DNA from: Holophagaceae bacterium
Lineage (GTDB): Bacteria; Acidobacteriota; Holophagae; Holophagales; Holophagaceae
Reading direction: 5' to 3'
Length of the DNA: 6,868 bases
Assembly: GCA_025355915.1 (NCBI GenBank)
Contig: JANXYT010000333.1
Span: forward strand, 1 to 6,868
Position 1 is the first letter of the stretch, and the number at the start of each line of letters is the position of its first letter. Both the position numbers and the translations under genes were made by a program. Below, one piece after another: positions 1-5,489 of this stretch. Below the pieces are notes generated by a model. It saw only the letters and a list, made by a program, of their open reading frames with translations. It made no database searches and was not told where the DNA came from.

Positions 1-243
1 GAGGTCCGCGGCCCCTATGGCGGCGTGCTGCTGCGGTTGGGCGCTGACGGCGTGCTTGATACCGCATTGATTCTGCGCACCGCGGTCTACACCGGGGGCG
101 CGGCCCATATCCAGGCCGGCGCGGGCGTGGTACGCGCCTCCCGTCCCGAGGCCGAGTACTTCGAAACCCTGCACAAGCTCGGCGCCATCGCCCAGGCCCT
201 TGGGGTGACCCTGGATGAGAAGCTGACCGGAGGTGCCCGGTGA
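1..243 (+). CDS. trpE: Anthranilate synthase component I, C-terminal fragment (5' end outside window)
   Basis: This is the last 80 codons of TrpE, the subunit that converts chorismate and ammonia to anthranilate, the first committed step to tryptophan. The reading frame is open from base 1 and ends at TGA 241-243. The fragment has the end of the chorismate-binding domain: the RGPYGG motif at the very start, an 'LRTAVYTGG' strand, then 'QAGAGVV' followed by a proline- and glutamate-rich turn and a closing helix (EAEYFETLHKLGAI). This is the usual order in the TrpE/PabB/isochorismate synthase family. The family alone does not separate TrpE from PabB; the TrpE call rests on the adjoining trpGDCFBA genes. 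The N-terminal domain with the tryptophan feedback site (LLES-type motif) is not in view, so feedback sensitivity cannot be judged. The stop codon overlaps the trpG start by four bases (GTGA). Confidence 0.93.
   Translation, partial: EVRGPYGGVLLRLGADGVLDTALILRTAVYTGGAAHIQAGAGVVRASRPEAEYFETLHKLGAIAQALGVTLDEKLTGGAR
229..233 (+). promoter_or_regulatory. Ribosome binding site of trpG
   Basis: GGAGG lies inside the last codons of trpE, six bases before the GTG at 240. This near-consensus Shine-Dalgarno supports the GTG as the trpG start; the overlap with the trpE stop suggests re-initiation by ribosomes finishing trpE. Confidence 0.7.
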
Positions 244-818
244 TCCTGCTCATTGATGCCCTGGATTCCTTTACCTACAACCTGGTGCAGGCCTTCGAGA
301 CCCTGGGCGCGCACGTGCAGGTGGTCCGCCACGACGTCATTTCGCTGGACGCAGCGAAGGCCCTCCGCCCCGAGGCCGTGGTGCTGTCGCCAGGCCCCGG
401 CCACCCCACGGAAAGCCCCGCCCACATGGCCCTGGCCGGATCGGACTGGGCCGTGCCGCTGCTAGGCGTTTGCCTGGGCCACCAGGCCCTTGCGGCCGCC
501 ACGGGGGGCCGAGTCACCCGCGCCCTGGAGCCCCTGCACGGCGAGGCCACACCGCTGGACCACGACGGTTCTGGCCTCTTCCGAAACCTTCCGGCAGGCC
601 TGCCCGTGGGTCGCTATCACAGCCTCATTGCGGAACCGGCCTCGCTGCCCGCCTGTTGGCGGGTGACGGGCCGCAGTCCGGGCGGCGAGATCATGGCCAT
701 GGAACATCGCCAGCTGCCCCGCTGGGGCGTCCAATTCCACCCCGAAAGTATCCTCACGCCGGACGGTCCGGCCATGCTCGCCAACTTCCTCCAACTGGCC
801 AAGGACTTCGTTCGATGA
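240..818 (+). CDS. trpG: Anthranilate synthase component II, glutamine amidotransferase
   Basis: This 192-residue class I glutamine amidotransferase hydrolyses glutamine and channels ammonia to TrpE for anthranilate synthesis in the cytoplasm. The opening DSFTYNL signature (residues 9-15), the SPGPG oxyanion-loop motif (50-54), the GVCLGHQ nucleophile elbow with catalytic Cys78 (76-82) and the FHPES motif with catalytic His167 and Glu169 are all present, so the full triad is intact. The length is normal for a stand-alone TrpG/PabA. The first motif reads IDALDSFTYNL where most family members have ID-N-Y/F-DSFTYNL; this is a small deviation. The GTG start is supported by GGAGG six bases upstream and by the 4-base overlap with trpE. 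The protein could also serve as PabA for folate synthesis, as amphibolic TrpG proteins do in several bacteria; the window cannot decide this. The gene ends in an ATGA overlap with trpD. Confidence 0.97.
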   Translation: MILLIDALDSFTYNLVQAFETLGAHVQVVRHDVISLDAAKALRPEAVVLSPGPGHPTESPAHMALAGSDWAVPLLGVCLGHQALAAATGGRVTRALEPLHGEATPLDHDGSGLFRNLPAGLPVGRYHSLIAEPASLPACWRVTGRSPGGEIMAMEHRQLPRWGVQFHPESILTPDGPAMLANFLQLAKDFVR

Positions 819-1852
819 CCCTGCTCACTACCCACAACCCCATTCGTCCCCTCCCTGGCGCCACGGCCTCGGAACTCATGCGCATCTTCATCGATCAGGA
901 TACGGACGCCCTTTTGGTAGGTGCCTGCCTGGCCCTGCTGGCCCAGCGCGTGCCGGAGGCCCACGAGCTGGCGGCCTTCGCGGACGCCCTGTCCGAGGTC
1001 GCCGTGCCGTTCCCGGCGGTGCCCGCTGCGGCCCTGGATACCTGCGGCACAGGCGGCGACGGCTCCTCCACCGCCAACCTCAGTACCCTTGCGGCGCTGC
1101 TGCTGGCCCATATGGGCGTGCCCATCGTGAAGCACGGCAACCGGGCCGCCACCAGCGTCTGCGGCAGCGCGGACCTGCTGGAAGGCCTGGGGTATGACCT
1201 GGCCCGCGCCAGCGCCGATCTGTCCGAGGACCTCAAGCACCGCAGCTTCGCGTTTCTCTTCGCCCCGGCCTACCATCCCCTGCTGGGCCGCCTGCGGGAG
1301 ATTCGCCGGCGCCTGGGCATCCCCACCATCTTCAACCTGTTGGGCCCCTTGCTGAACCCGGCCCAGCCGCCCCTGCAGCTGCTGGGTGTGGCCCACGAGG
1401 ATCTGCTGGCACCCATGGCCGGGGCTCTCGCCCGGCGGCCCACCCTGCGGCGGGCCTTTGTGATCCATGGCAAGGATGCGGAAGGCAAGGGCCTCGACGA
1501 GGCCTCCATCGAGGGGCCCACCACGGTCCTGGCGGTGAGTGAAGGCCGGGTCGCCGCGCCTCAGGTGCTGGTGCCGCGGGAACTGGGACTTACCCTGCCG
1601 CCCCGCCATGCCTTGCGCGTGGCCGATCGCGCGGAGGCCCTGGCCGTCGCCCGGGGCATCTTCGGCGGCGCTGCCCATGCGGACTTCCGCCCGGCCGTGG
1701 CTGATGCCGTGGCGCTGCAGGCGGCCTTGGGACTCCATCTGCACCGGGATATCGGCCTGGATGGGTTAAGCGCATCCCTCCGGGCGGCGAGGGTCCAGAT
1801 CGATGGCGGTTTCCCGTTGCCCTTCGCCATGCCCACGGAGGTGCGCTCATGA
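815..1852 (+). CDS. trpD: Anthranilate phosphoribosyltransferase
   Basis: This 345-residue enzyme transfers phosphoribose from PRPP to anthranilate, giving N-(5'-phosphoribosyl)anthranilate. The open frame extends back to 470 through trpG, but the true start is ATG 815: it overlaps the trpG stop (ATGA), has AAGGA at 801-805, and gives the normal family length. An N-terminal helical part (about 12-65) is followed by the PRPP/Mg glycine loop CGTGGDGSSTANLS (77-90), KHGNRA (106-111), GSADLLEGLG (117-126), FAPAYHP (149-154 region), the anthranilate-binding stretch 'IRRRLGIPTIFNLLGPLLNP' (163-182) with Arg164 as the probable anthranilate-contacting arginine, and LDE (227-229), the Asp-Glu pair for the second metal. 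All expected motifs are intact. It is a stand-alone TrpD, not the TrpG-TrpD fusion of enterobacteria. It ends in an ATGA overlap with trpC. Confidence 0.97.
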   Translation: MTLLTTHNPIRPLPGATASELMRIFIDQDTDALLVGACLALLAQRVPEAHELAAFADALSEVAVPFPAVPAAALDTCGTGGDGSSTANLSTLAALLLAHMGVPIVKHGNRAATSVCGSADLLEGLGYDLARASADLSEDLKHRSFAFLFAPAYHPLLGRLREIRRRLGIPTIFNLLGPLLNPAQPPLQLLGVAHEDLLAPMAGALARRPTLRRAFVIHGKDAEGKGLDEASIEGPTTVLAVSEGRVAAPQVLVPRELGLTLPPRHALRVADRAEALAVARGIFGGAAHADFRPAVADAVALQAALGLHLHRDIGLDGLSASLRAARVQIDGGFPLPFAMPTEVRS

Positions 1853-2685
1853 CCGGTCTTCCTGATCCAGCCGCCCTGGTGCGCGGCACGGGCCTGGCCT
1901 CTGGCTCCCACCTGCAACGCGTCCTGGTTTCGGAATTGGTCCGCGTGGCGAAGCTGCCGCCGGCTCCCCCGCCCGTGCGGTCTCGGCTGGTGGCCTCCGG
2001 CCCCTTCGAAGCAGCCCTCCGGCTGGACACAGCCGCGCAGGGCGGTGCGGTGATCGCCGAGTACAAACAGGCCTCACCCTCGCTGGGGCCCTTCGCCAAG
2101 GGCACACCCCTTCTGCCCCAACTCCAGGCCTACCTGGAAGGGGGCGCCTCGGCCTTCTCGATCCTGGCGGAACCGGCCTATTTCCGGGGGACCGCCGAGC
2201 ACCTGAAAGCTGCGGCGGGACTGGGCGTACCGCGGCTCTACAAGGGCTTCGTGATTTCAGAAGCGCAACTCGCTGAGGCAGAGGCCGCCGGCGCGGAGGC
2301 CGTGCTTCTCATCGCCAGAGTCCTCAAGGGCCATACGGCCGCCTTCGCCGAGGCGGCCCGGGCCCGAGGTCTGGAGCCCCTGGTGGAACTGCACGACCTG
2401 ACAGAAGTCGCCTTCGCCCAGGCCGCGAAGGCCCGTCTGGTGGGGATCAATGCTCGGGACCTCGCCACTTTCACCCTGGGCGAACCCACCGCGGCCCCCC
2501 TGCGCCGCATCTTCCCGGAAGCTGTGCTCATCCGGGAATCGGGGCTGGCCACGCCCGAGGACGCCCGCTCGGCCTTGCGGGCGGGTTTCGATGCGGTGCT
2601 CATCGGCGAAGCCCTCATGCGCAGTCCGGACCCGCGAGGCTTTCTGTCCCGCATCCTGACGGACCTGCGAACGGGGGTGTCGTGA
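1849..2685 (+). CDS. trpC: Indole-3-glycerol phosphate synthase
   Basis: This 278-residue (beta/alpha)8 barrel enzyme decarboxylates and closes the ring of CdRP to give indole-3-glycerol phosphate. ATG 1849 is chosen because it overlaps the trpD stop and has GGAGG at 1837-1841. The N-terminal extension helix region (1-65) precedes the barrel. Catalytic motifs are IAEYKQASPS (69-78) with Glu71 and Lys73, YKGF (131-134) with Lys132, LVELH (178-182) with Glu180, GINARDL (199-205) with Asn201, and the phosphate-binding region ESGLATPEDA (230-239) with Ser231 and IGEALM (252-257). These match the known Glu/Lys/Lys/Glu/Asn/Ser set of the family. Deviations are Gly133, where the family nearly always has Asp (K-D-F), and 'ILAEP' (105-109), where V/I-L-T-E/D is usual. 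It is a mono-functional TrpC, separate from TrpF, and ends in a GTGA overlap with trpF. Confidence 0.96.
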   Translation: MTGLPDPAALVRGTGLASGSHLQRVLVSELVRVAKLPPAPPPVRSRLVASGPFEAALRLDTAAQGGAVIAEYKQASPSLGPFAKGTPLLPQLQAYLEGGASAFSILAEPAYFRGTAEHLKAAAGLGVPRLYKGFVISEAQLAEAEAAGAEAVLLIARVLKGHTAAFAEAARARGLEPLVELHDLTEVAFAQAAKARLVGINARDLATFTLGEPTAAPLRRIFPEAVLIRESGLATPEDARSALRAGFDAVLIGEALMRSPDPRGFLSRILTDLRTGVS

Positions 2686-3302
2686 AGCTCCTCGCCAAGG
2701 TCTGCGGCCTGACCTCCGCCAAGGACGCCGCCTTCGCCGCGACGCAGGGCGCGGATCTGCTGGGCTTCGTATCGCATCCGCCGAGCCCGCGGCATTGTTC
2801 CGATCTGTCGGTGGCCCAACCGTTCCTGGACCGCGCCGTGCTGGTGATGGTGGCCGACGCCCCTGAGGCGGTGCTGGCCTCGGCGCACCGCTTCGGGTTC
2901 CGCCGGGTGCAACCGCATCTTCCCGCGGAGGAACGGGAACGAGGCGTGCGCCTGCTCCGTCAGGCCGGGCTCTTCGTCCTGCTGCCCTGGGCCGACGAAC
3001 CCGGTCAGCTTCCGGTGTCCGCGGATCTGTATCTCTGGGAGCCCAGTTCTGCGGCGACAGGCGTGGCCGGTGGGTCGGGCCAGGGCCACGCCATGTCCTT
3101 CCCGCCTCCGGGTGATTTCCTGCTCGCGGGCGGGCTGGACGCCACGAACCTGCGGGATCGCGTGCTGTCCGTTCCACCCACAGCGCGTCCTCAGGTTCGT
3201 GGCGTCGACGCCGCCAGCCGTCTCGAAGCCTCGCCGGGCCTTAAGGACCCCGCGAAGGTTGCCGCCTTCATCCACACGGCGCATGAACTGGAGTCCGCAT
3301 GA
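2682..3302 (+). CDS. trpF: Phosphoribosylanthranilate isomerase, divergent
   Basis: This 206-residue (beta/alpha)8 protein should catalyse the Amadori rearrangement of phosphoribosylanthranilate to CdRP. Family signatures are KVCGLT with the general base Cys8 (6-11), GADLLGFV (23-30), SPR with the substrate-anchoring Arg37 (35-37), GGSG (130-133), LLAGGL (147-152), GVD with Asp176 (174-176) and SPGLKD (184-189). The gene is clearly TrpF by motif order, length and context. Several normally strict positions differ. The general-acid strand, usually [YF]LLD, reads YLWE (117-120), so Glu120 sits where Asp is expected. QLHG is QPHL (77-80), and DVSSGVE is DAASRLE (176-182). About ten extra residues lie between Glu120 and GGSG. 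The GTG start overlaps the trpC stop; its upstream GGGGG (2673-2677) is a weak ribosome binding site, so translation probably depends on coupling to trpC. Confidence 0.93.
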   Translation: MKLLAKVCGLTSAKDAAFAATQGADLLGFVSHPPSPRHCSDLSVAQPFLDRAVLVMVADAPEAVLASAHRFGFRRVQPHLPAEERERGVRLLRQAGLFVLLPWADEPGQLPVSADLYLWEPSSAATGVAGGSGQGHAMSFPPPGDFLLAGGLDATNLRDRVLSVPPTARPQVRGVDAASRLEASPGLKDPAKVAAFIHTAHELESA

Positions 3303-4483
3303 CCGCAGGATTCACCCTTCCCACGCGCTTCGGCGCCCAAGCCCTGGGTGGCTGCTACGCCCCCGAAACGCTCATGCAGCCGCTCCTGGATCTGGAGGTG
3401 GCCTTCCTCGCCGCATCGACGGATCCCTCGTTTCTCGCGGAGCTGAAGGGGGAGCTGCGCCACTTCGTGGGACGACCCACACCGCTGACACCTGCCCCGC
3501 GCCTGGCCGCGAAATTGGGCCTGAAGCACCTGTTCCTGAAGCGCGAGGACCTCACGCATACCGGGGCCCACAAGATCAACAACGCCCTGGCCCAGGCCAT
3601 CCTGGCCCGGCGCATGGGCAAGACGGAGATCATCGCGGAGACCGGCGCGGGGCAGCACGGCGTGGCCACCGCCTCGGCCTGTGCCCGGCTGGGCCTGGAC
3701 TGCACGGTGTTCATGGGGGTCACCGACATGGCCCGGCAGGCCCCGAACGTGGCCCGCATGCGGCTCTTTGGCGCGAAGGTCGTGCCGGTTGAGGCGGGGC
3801 AGGGCACCCTCAAGGAGGCGGTGAACGAGGCCCTGCGCGCCTGGGCGGGACGCTGTGACCGGGCCCACTACATCCTGGGTTCCGCGCTGGGGCCGCATCC
3901 CTTCCCAACCCTGGTGCGCAGCTTCCAGACCGTCATCGGCGAGGAGGCCCGGGCCCAGGTGCTGGAGCAATCCGGCGCCTTGCCGGAGGTGGTCCTCGCC
4001 TGTGCGGGTGGGGGCAGCAACGGCCTGGGTCTGCTGTTGCCTTTCCTGGAAGATGGCTTGCGCAGGGTGGCCGTCGAGGCTGGCGGTCATGGAACCGCCC
4101 TGGGGGAACACGCGGCTCGGCTCGATGGCGGGCGTATGGGCGTGCTGCATGGCTGCAAGACGCTGCTGTTGCAGGACGAGCACGGTCACACGGCGGAGAC
4201 CGCCAGCATCAGCGCGGGACTGGATTACCCGGCCCTGGGCCCGGAATTGGCAGCCTTGCTTCTGGATGGACAGGTCGAGGTGCGGCGCGCCTCCGACGAC
4301 GAGGCTCTCTCGGGCGCGCGCCTGCTCTGCGAAACCGAAGGCATCCTGCCCGCCCTGGAGAGCAGCCACGCGCTGGCCCTGCTCCCCGCCCTCGCCGCCG
4401 AAGGCGTCGCCACGATCCTGCTGGGCCTCAGCGGCCGCGGCGACAAGGACCTATCCACCTATCAGTCGCGTTTAGGGATATGA
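3299..4483 (+). CDS. trpB: Tryptophan synthase beta subunit
   Basis: This 394-residue fold-type II PLP enzyme condenses indole with L-serine to give tryptophan, using indole tunnelled from TrpA in an alpha2beta2 complex. Key motifs are GRPTPL (58-63), KREDLTHTGAHKINN (81-95) with PLP lysine Lys92, ETGAGQHG (114-121) with catalytic Glu114, the COMM domain that contacts TrpA (roughly 96-190), GSALGPHPFP (194-203), the PLP phosphate loop GGGSN (237-241), GVLHGCKTLLLQDE (281-294), SISAGLD (303-309) with closure-linked Asp309, EGILPALESSHAL (347-359), and LSGRGDKD (377-384) with the serine that contacts the PLP pyridine nitrogen. It is the TrpB1 type, which works with TrpA, not the longer TrpB2 type. 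The phosphate loop reads GGGSNG where GGGSNA is usual, a mild change. ATG 3299 overlaps the trpF stop and has GGAG at 3290-3293. Unlike the other trp junctions, the stop (4481-4483) is followed by a 106-base gap. Confidence 0.98.
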   Translation: MTAGFTLPTRFGAQALGGCYAPETLMQPLLDLEVAFLAASTDPSFLAELKGELRHFVGRPTPLTPAPRLAAKLGLKHLFLKREDLTHTGAHKINNALAQAILARRMGKTEIIAETGAGQHGVATASACARLGLDCTVFMGVTDMARQAPNVARMRLFGAKVVPVEAGQGTLKEAVNEALRAWAGRCDRAHYILGSALGPHPFPTLVRSFQTVIGEEARAQVLEQSGALPEVVLACAGGGSNGLGLLLPFLEDGLRRVAVEAGGHGTALGEHAARLDGGRMGVLHGCKTLLLQDEHGHTAETASISAGLDYPALGPELAALLLDGQVEVRRASDDEALSGARLLCETEGILPALESSHALALLPALAAEGVATILLGLSGRGDKDLSTYQSRLGI

Positions 4484-4489
4484 ATCATT

Positions 4490-4572
4490 AACCGCAGATG
4501 TCGCAGATTCACGCAGATGAAATGCCAAAGAAGTTGGATTTATATCTGCGGCCATCTGCGACATCTGCGGTT
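4490..4572. repeat. 83-base palindromic repeat with CGCAGAT units between trpB and trpA
   Basis: Left arm 4490-4518 and right arm 4544-4572 are 29-base inverted copies matching at 26 positions: 19 outer bases pair perfectly (arms begin AACCGCAGATG and end CATCTGCGGTT), then three mismatches, then seven more pairs. The 25-base loop (4519-4543) is AT-rich. Each arm holds three CGCAGAT units spaced 9-10 bases apart (starts 4493, 4502, 4512; inverted at 4544, 4554, 4563). No U-tract follows on either strand, so it is not a typical intrinsic terminator. It begins seven bases after the trpB stop and ends just before the trpA ribosome binding site. From memory, similar CGCAGAT-rich palindromes are dispersed between genes in many unrelated bacterial genomes; I could not confirm this by search. 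It encodes no transposase and shows no clear target-site duplication. Confidence 0.9.
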
Positions 4573-4578
4573 TCCAAA

Positions 4579-4583
4579 AAGGA
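4579..4583 (+). promoter_or_regulatory. Ribosome binding site of trpA
   Basis: AAGGA lies six bases before ATG 4590 and immediately downstream of the palindrome. It is needed because trpA, unlike the other trp genes here, does not overlap its upstream neighbour and probably cannot rely on re-initiation. Confidence 0.7.
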
Positions 4584-4589
4584 TCTTCG

Positions 4590-5345
4590 ATGAATCCGCT
4601 TCTCCCCTTTCTCATGGCCGGTGATCCCTCCCTTGAGGCGCTGCCCCAGCTGCTTTCTGATGCGAAAGCTCTGGGTCTCGAAGCCATCGAGCTGGGCCTG
4701 CCCCACTCGGATCCCATTGCCGATGGCCCGGTGCTCCAGGCAGCGGCGCAGCGGGCCATCGCGAGGGGCGCCACGCCCCTTCGGGTGCTGGAATCCCTGG
4801 CGGGTCTCACCGACAGCCCCGACATCATCCTGTTCACATATCTGAATCCCCTGCTCCAGATGGGCGCGGAGCGCTTGAAGGCCCTGCTCAGGCCCACACC
4901 CGTGAAGGCGCTCCTGGTGGTCGATCTGCCCTTCGGTGAGGAACCCGGTTTCGAAGCGGATTTGCGTGCGGCGGGCTACCCCATGGTGCCTCTCTTGGCG
5001 CCCACCACCTCCATCGATCGCGCCCGTCAGATCCTTTCGGACCGACCGGATCCGGGCGCCTCGGCACCCTTCGCCCAGCGATTCGCCTATGTGGTGGCCC
5101 GGCTTGGCGTCACCGGCACAGGGCAGGGTACGGATCTCGGCCCCGTTTCGCGACGGGTGACGGATCTGAAAGGACTGGCGGACCGCCCCCTGGCCGTGGG
5201 GTTTGGCCTCTCGGATTCGCGCAGCCTGGCGGCGATCCGGGCCATGGGTGCCACGCCGGTCATCGGGTCAGCCTTGGTCCAGGAACTGGCGGATGGAGGA
5301 AGCCTTCGCAAGGCGCTATCGCCGCGGATGGTTGATGATAATTAG
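4590..5345 (+). CDS. trpA: Tryptophan synthase alpha subunit
   Basis: This 251-residue (beta/alpha)8 protein cleaves indole-3-glycerol phosphate to indole and glyceraldehyde 3-phosphate and passes indole to TrpB. Motifs are PFLMAGDP (6-13), IELGLPHSDPIADGP (33-47) with the catalytic acids Glu34 and Asp45 (Glu49 and Asp60 of the E. coli enzyme), a YLNPLLQMG helix start (84-92), VVDLP (110-114), LAPTTSIDRA (136-145), the mobile loop region GVTGTG (173-178), VGFGLSD (203-209), and the phosphate-binding VIGSALV (224-230). All catalytic residues are kept. The N-terminus is about 15 residues shorter than in the E. coli protein, starting almost at the first barrel strand; no in-frame ATG, GTG or TTG lies between the upstream stop (4518-4520) and ATG 4590, so this start is forced. 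The Phe of PFSDP is His39, and about ten extra residues (151-163 region) precede the GVTG loop. It lies 106 bases after trpB. Confidence 0.96.
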   Translation: MNPLLPFLMAGDPSLEALPQLLSDAKALGLEAIELGLPHSDPIADGPVLQAAAQRAIARGATPLRVLESLAGLTDSPDIILFTYLNPLLQMGAERLKALLRPTPVKALLVVDLPFGEEPGFEADLRAAGYPMVPLLAPTTSIDRARQILSDRPDPGASAPFAQRFAYVVARLGVTGTGQGTDLGPVSRRVTDLKGLADRPLAVGFGLSDSRSLAAIRAMGATPVIGSALVQELADGGSLRKALSPRMVDDN

Positions 5346-5385
5346 ATCGTGAATTGTAGCTTCTCGCTGGGCATTTCGGGAGTGG

Positions 5386-5413
5386 TTGCAGGACCGCACT
5401 GATTTGGTATGGT
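5386..5413 (+). promoter_or_regulatory. Possible sigma70-type promoter for the fadL-like gene
   Basis: TTGCAG (5386-5391) and TATGGT (5408-5413) are separated by 16 bases and resemble weak -35 and -10 boxes (3/6 and 4/6 matches). They would give a leader of roughly 70 bases. The match is poor and the assignment is tentative; it overlaps a weak inverted repeat (5391-5418) that could instead be an operator or chance. Confidence 0.2.
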
Positions 5414-5474
5414 GGTCCATCTTCATCCTTAAGGAATCGGCTGGTGACAGCCACTCACCCCGGGACTCCGGGAC

Positions 5475-5479
5475 AGGAG
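5475..5479 (+). promoter_or_regulatory. Ribosome binding site of the fadL-like gene
   Basis: AGGAG lies ten bases before ATG 5490. A nearer ATG at 5482 is only two bases from it and opens a three-codon frame (Met-Pro-Leu-stop) whose TGA overlaps ATG 5490, so 5490 is the start that gives a protein with a proper signal peptide. Confidence 0.6.
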
Positions 5480-5489
5480 CTATGCCCCT

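Larger units (their letters stand above)
5346..5489 (+). other. Non-coding interval between trpA and the fadL-like gene
   Basis: These 144 bases start AT-richer than the flanking genes and hold no credible gene. Visible structure: a 7-bp stem with one G-T pair (5391-5397 with 5412-5418, 14-base loop); a 10-base palindrome TCCTTAAGGA (5426-5435); a 5-bp hairpin GGCTG/CAGCC with a GTGA (GNRA-type) tetraloop (5439-5452); and a direct repeat of CCGGGAC (5460-5466 and 5468-5474). None has a following T-run, so I cannot point to an intrinsic terminator for the trp operon; termination may be Rho-dependent or lie elsewhere. The break in gene spacing and the change of function suggest that the next gene has its own promoter here. 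Confidence 0.6.

Noticed and set aside
470..814. N-terminal extension of trpD by 115 codons
   Set aside because: The extension overlaps trpG in another frame and is Pro/Arg/Gly-rich; the ATGA overlap at 815, the nearby AAGGA and family length all favour 815.
1319..1333. TrpD reads PTIFN where many homologues have RTIFN, suggesting loss of an anthranilate-binding Arg
   Set aside because: As I recall, the Mycobacterium tuberculosis enzyme also has PT here, and the binding Arg lies a few residues earlier, where Arg164 is present.
617..1744. Long antisense open frame (375 codons) opposite trpG/trpD
   Set aside because: It mirrors the third-position GC bias of the sense genes, its translation is low-complexity Arg/Gly/Gln-rich, and it lies opposite clear trp coding sequence.
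2238..3284. Antisense open frame (348 codons) opposite trpC/trpF
   Set aside because: Composition is biased to Arg/Ala/Gly with no recognisable domain; both sense genes have intact family motifs.
3191..4369. Antisense open frame (392 codons) opposite trpB
   Set aside because: It is a by-product of high-GC coding on the other strand; TrpB motifs account for this stretch fully.
4490..4572. Palindrome as a transcription terminator or attenuator of trpA
   Set aside because: There is no T-run after the stem on either strand; the downstream bases are TCCAAAAAGG on the + strand. A trp attenuator would be expected upstream of trpE instead.
4490..4572. CRISPR array
   Set aside because: The units are 7 bases, inverted, and separated by 2-3 bases rather than by unique spacers.
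4472..4897. Reverse-strand small proteins running through the palindrome
   Set aside because: They arise from reading the repeat and the trpA antisense strand; peptides of this kind are a common source of spurious small-gene calls.
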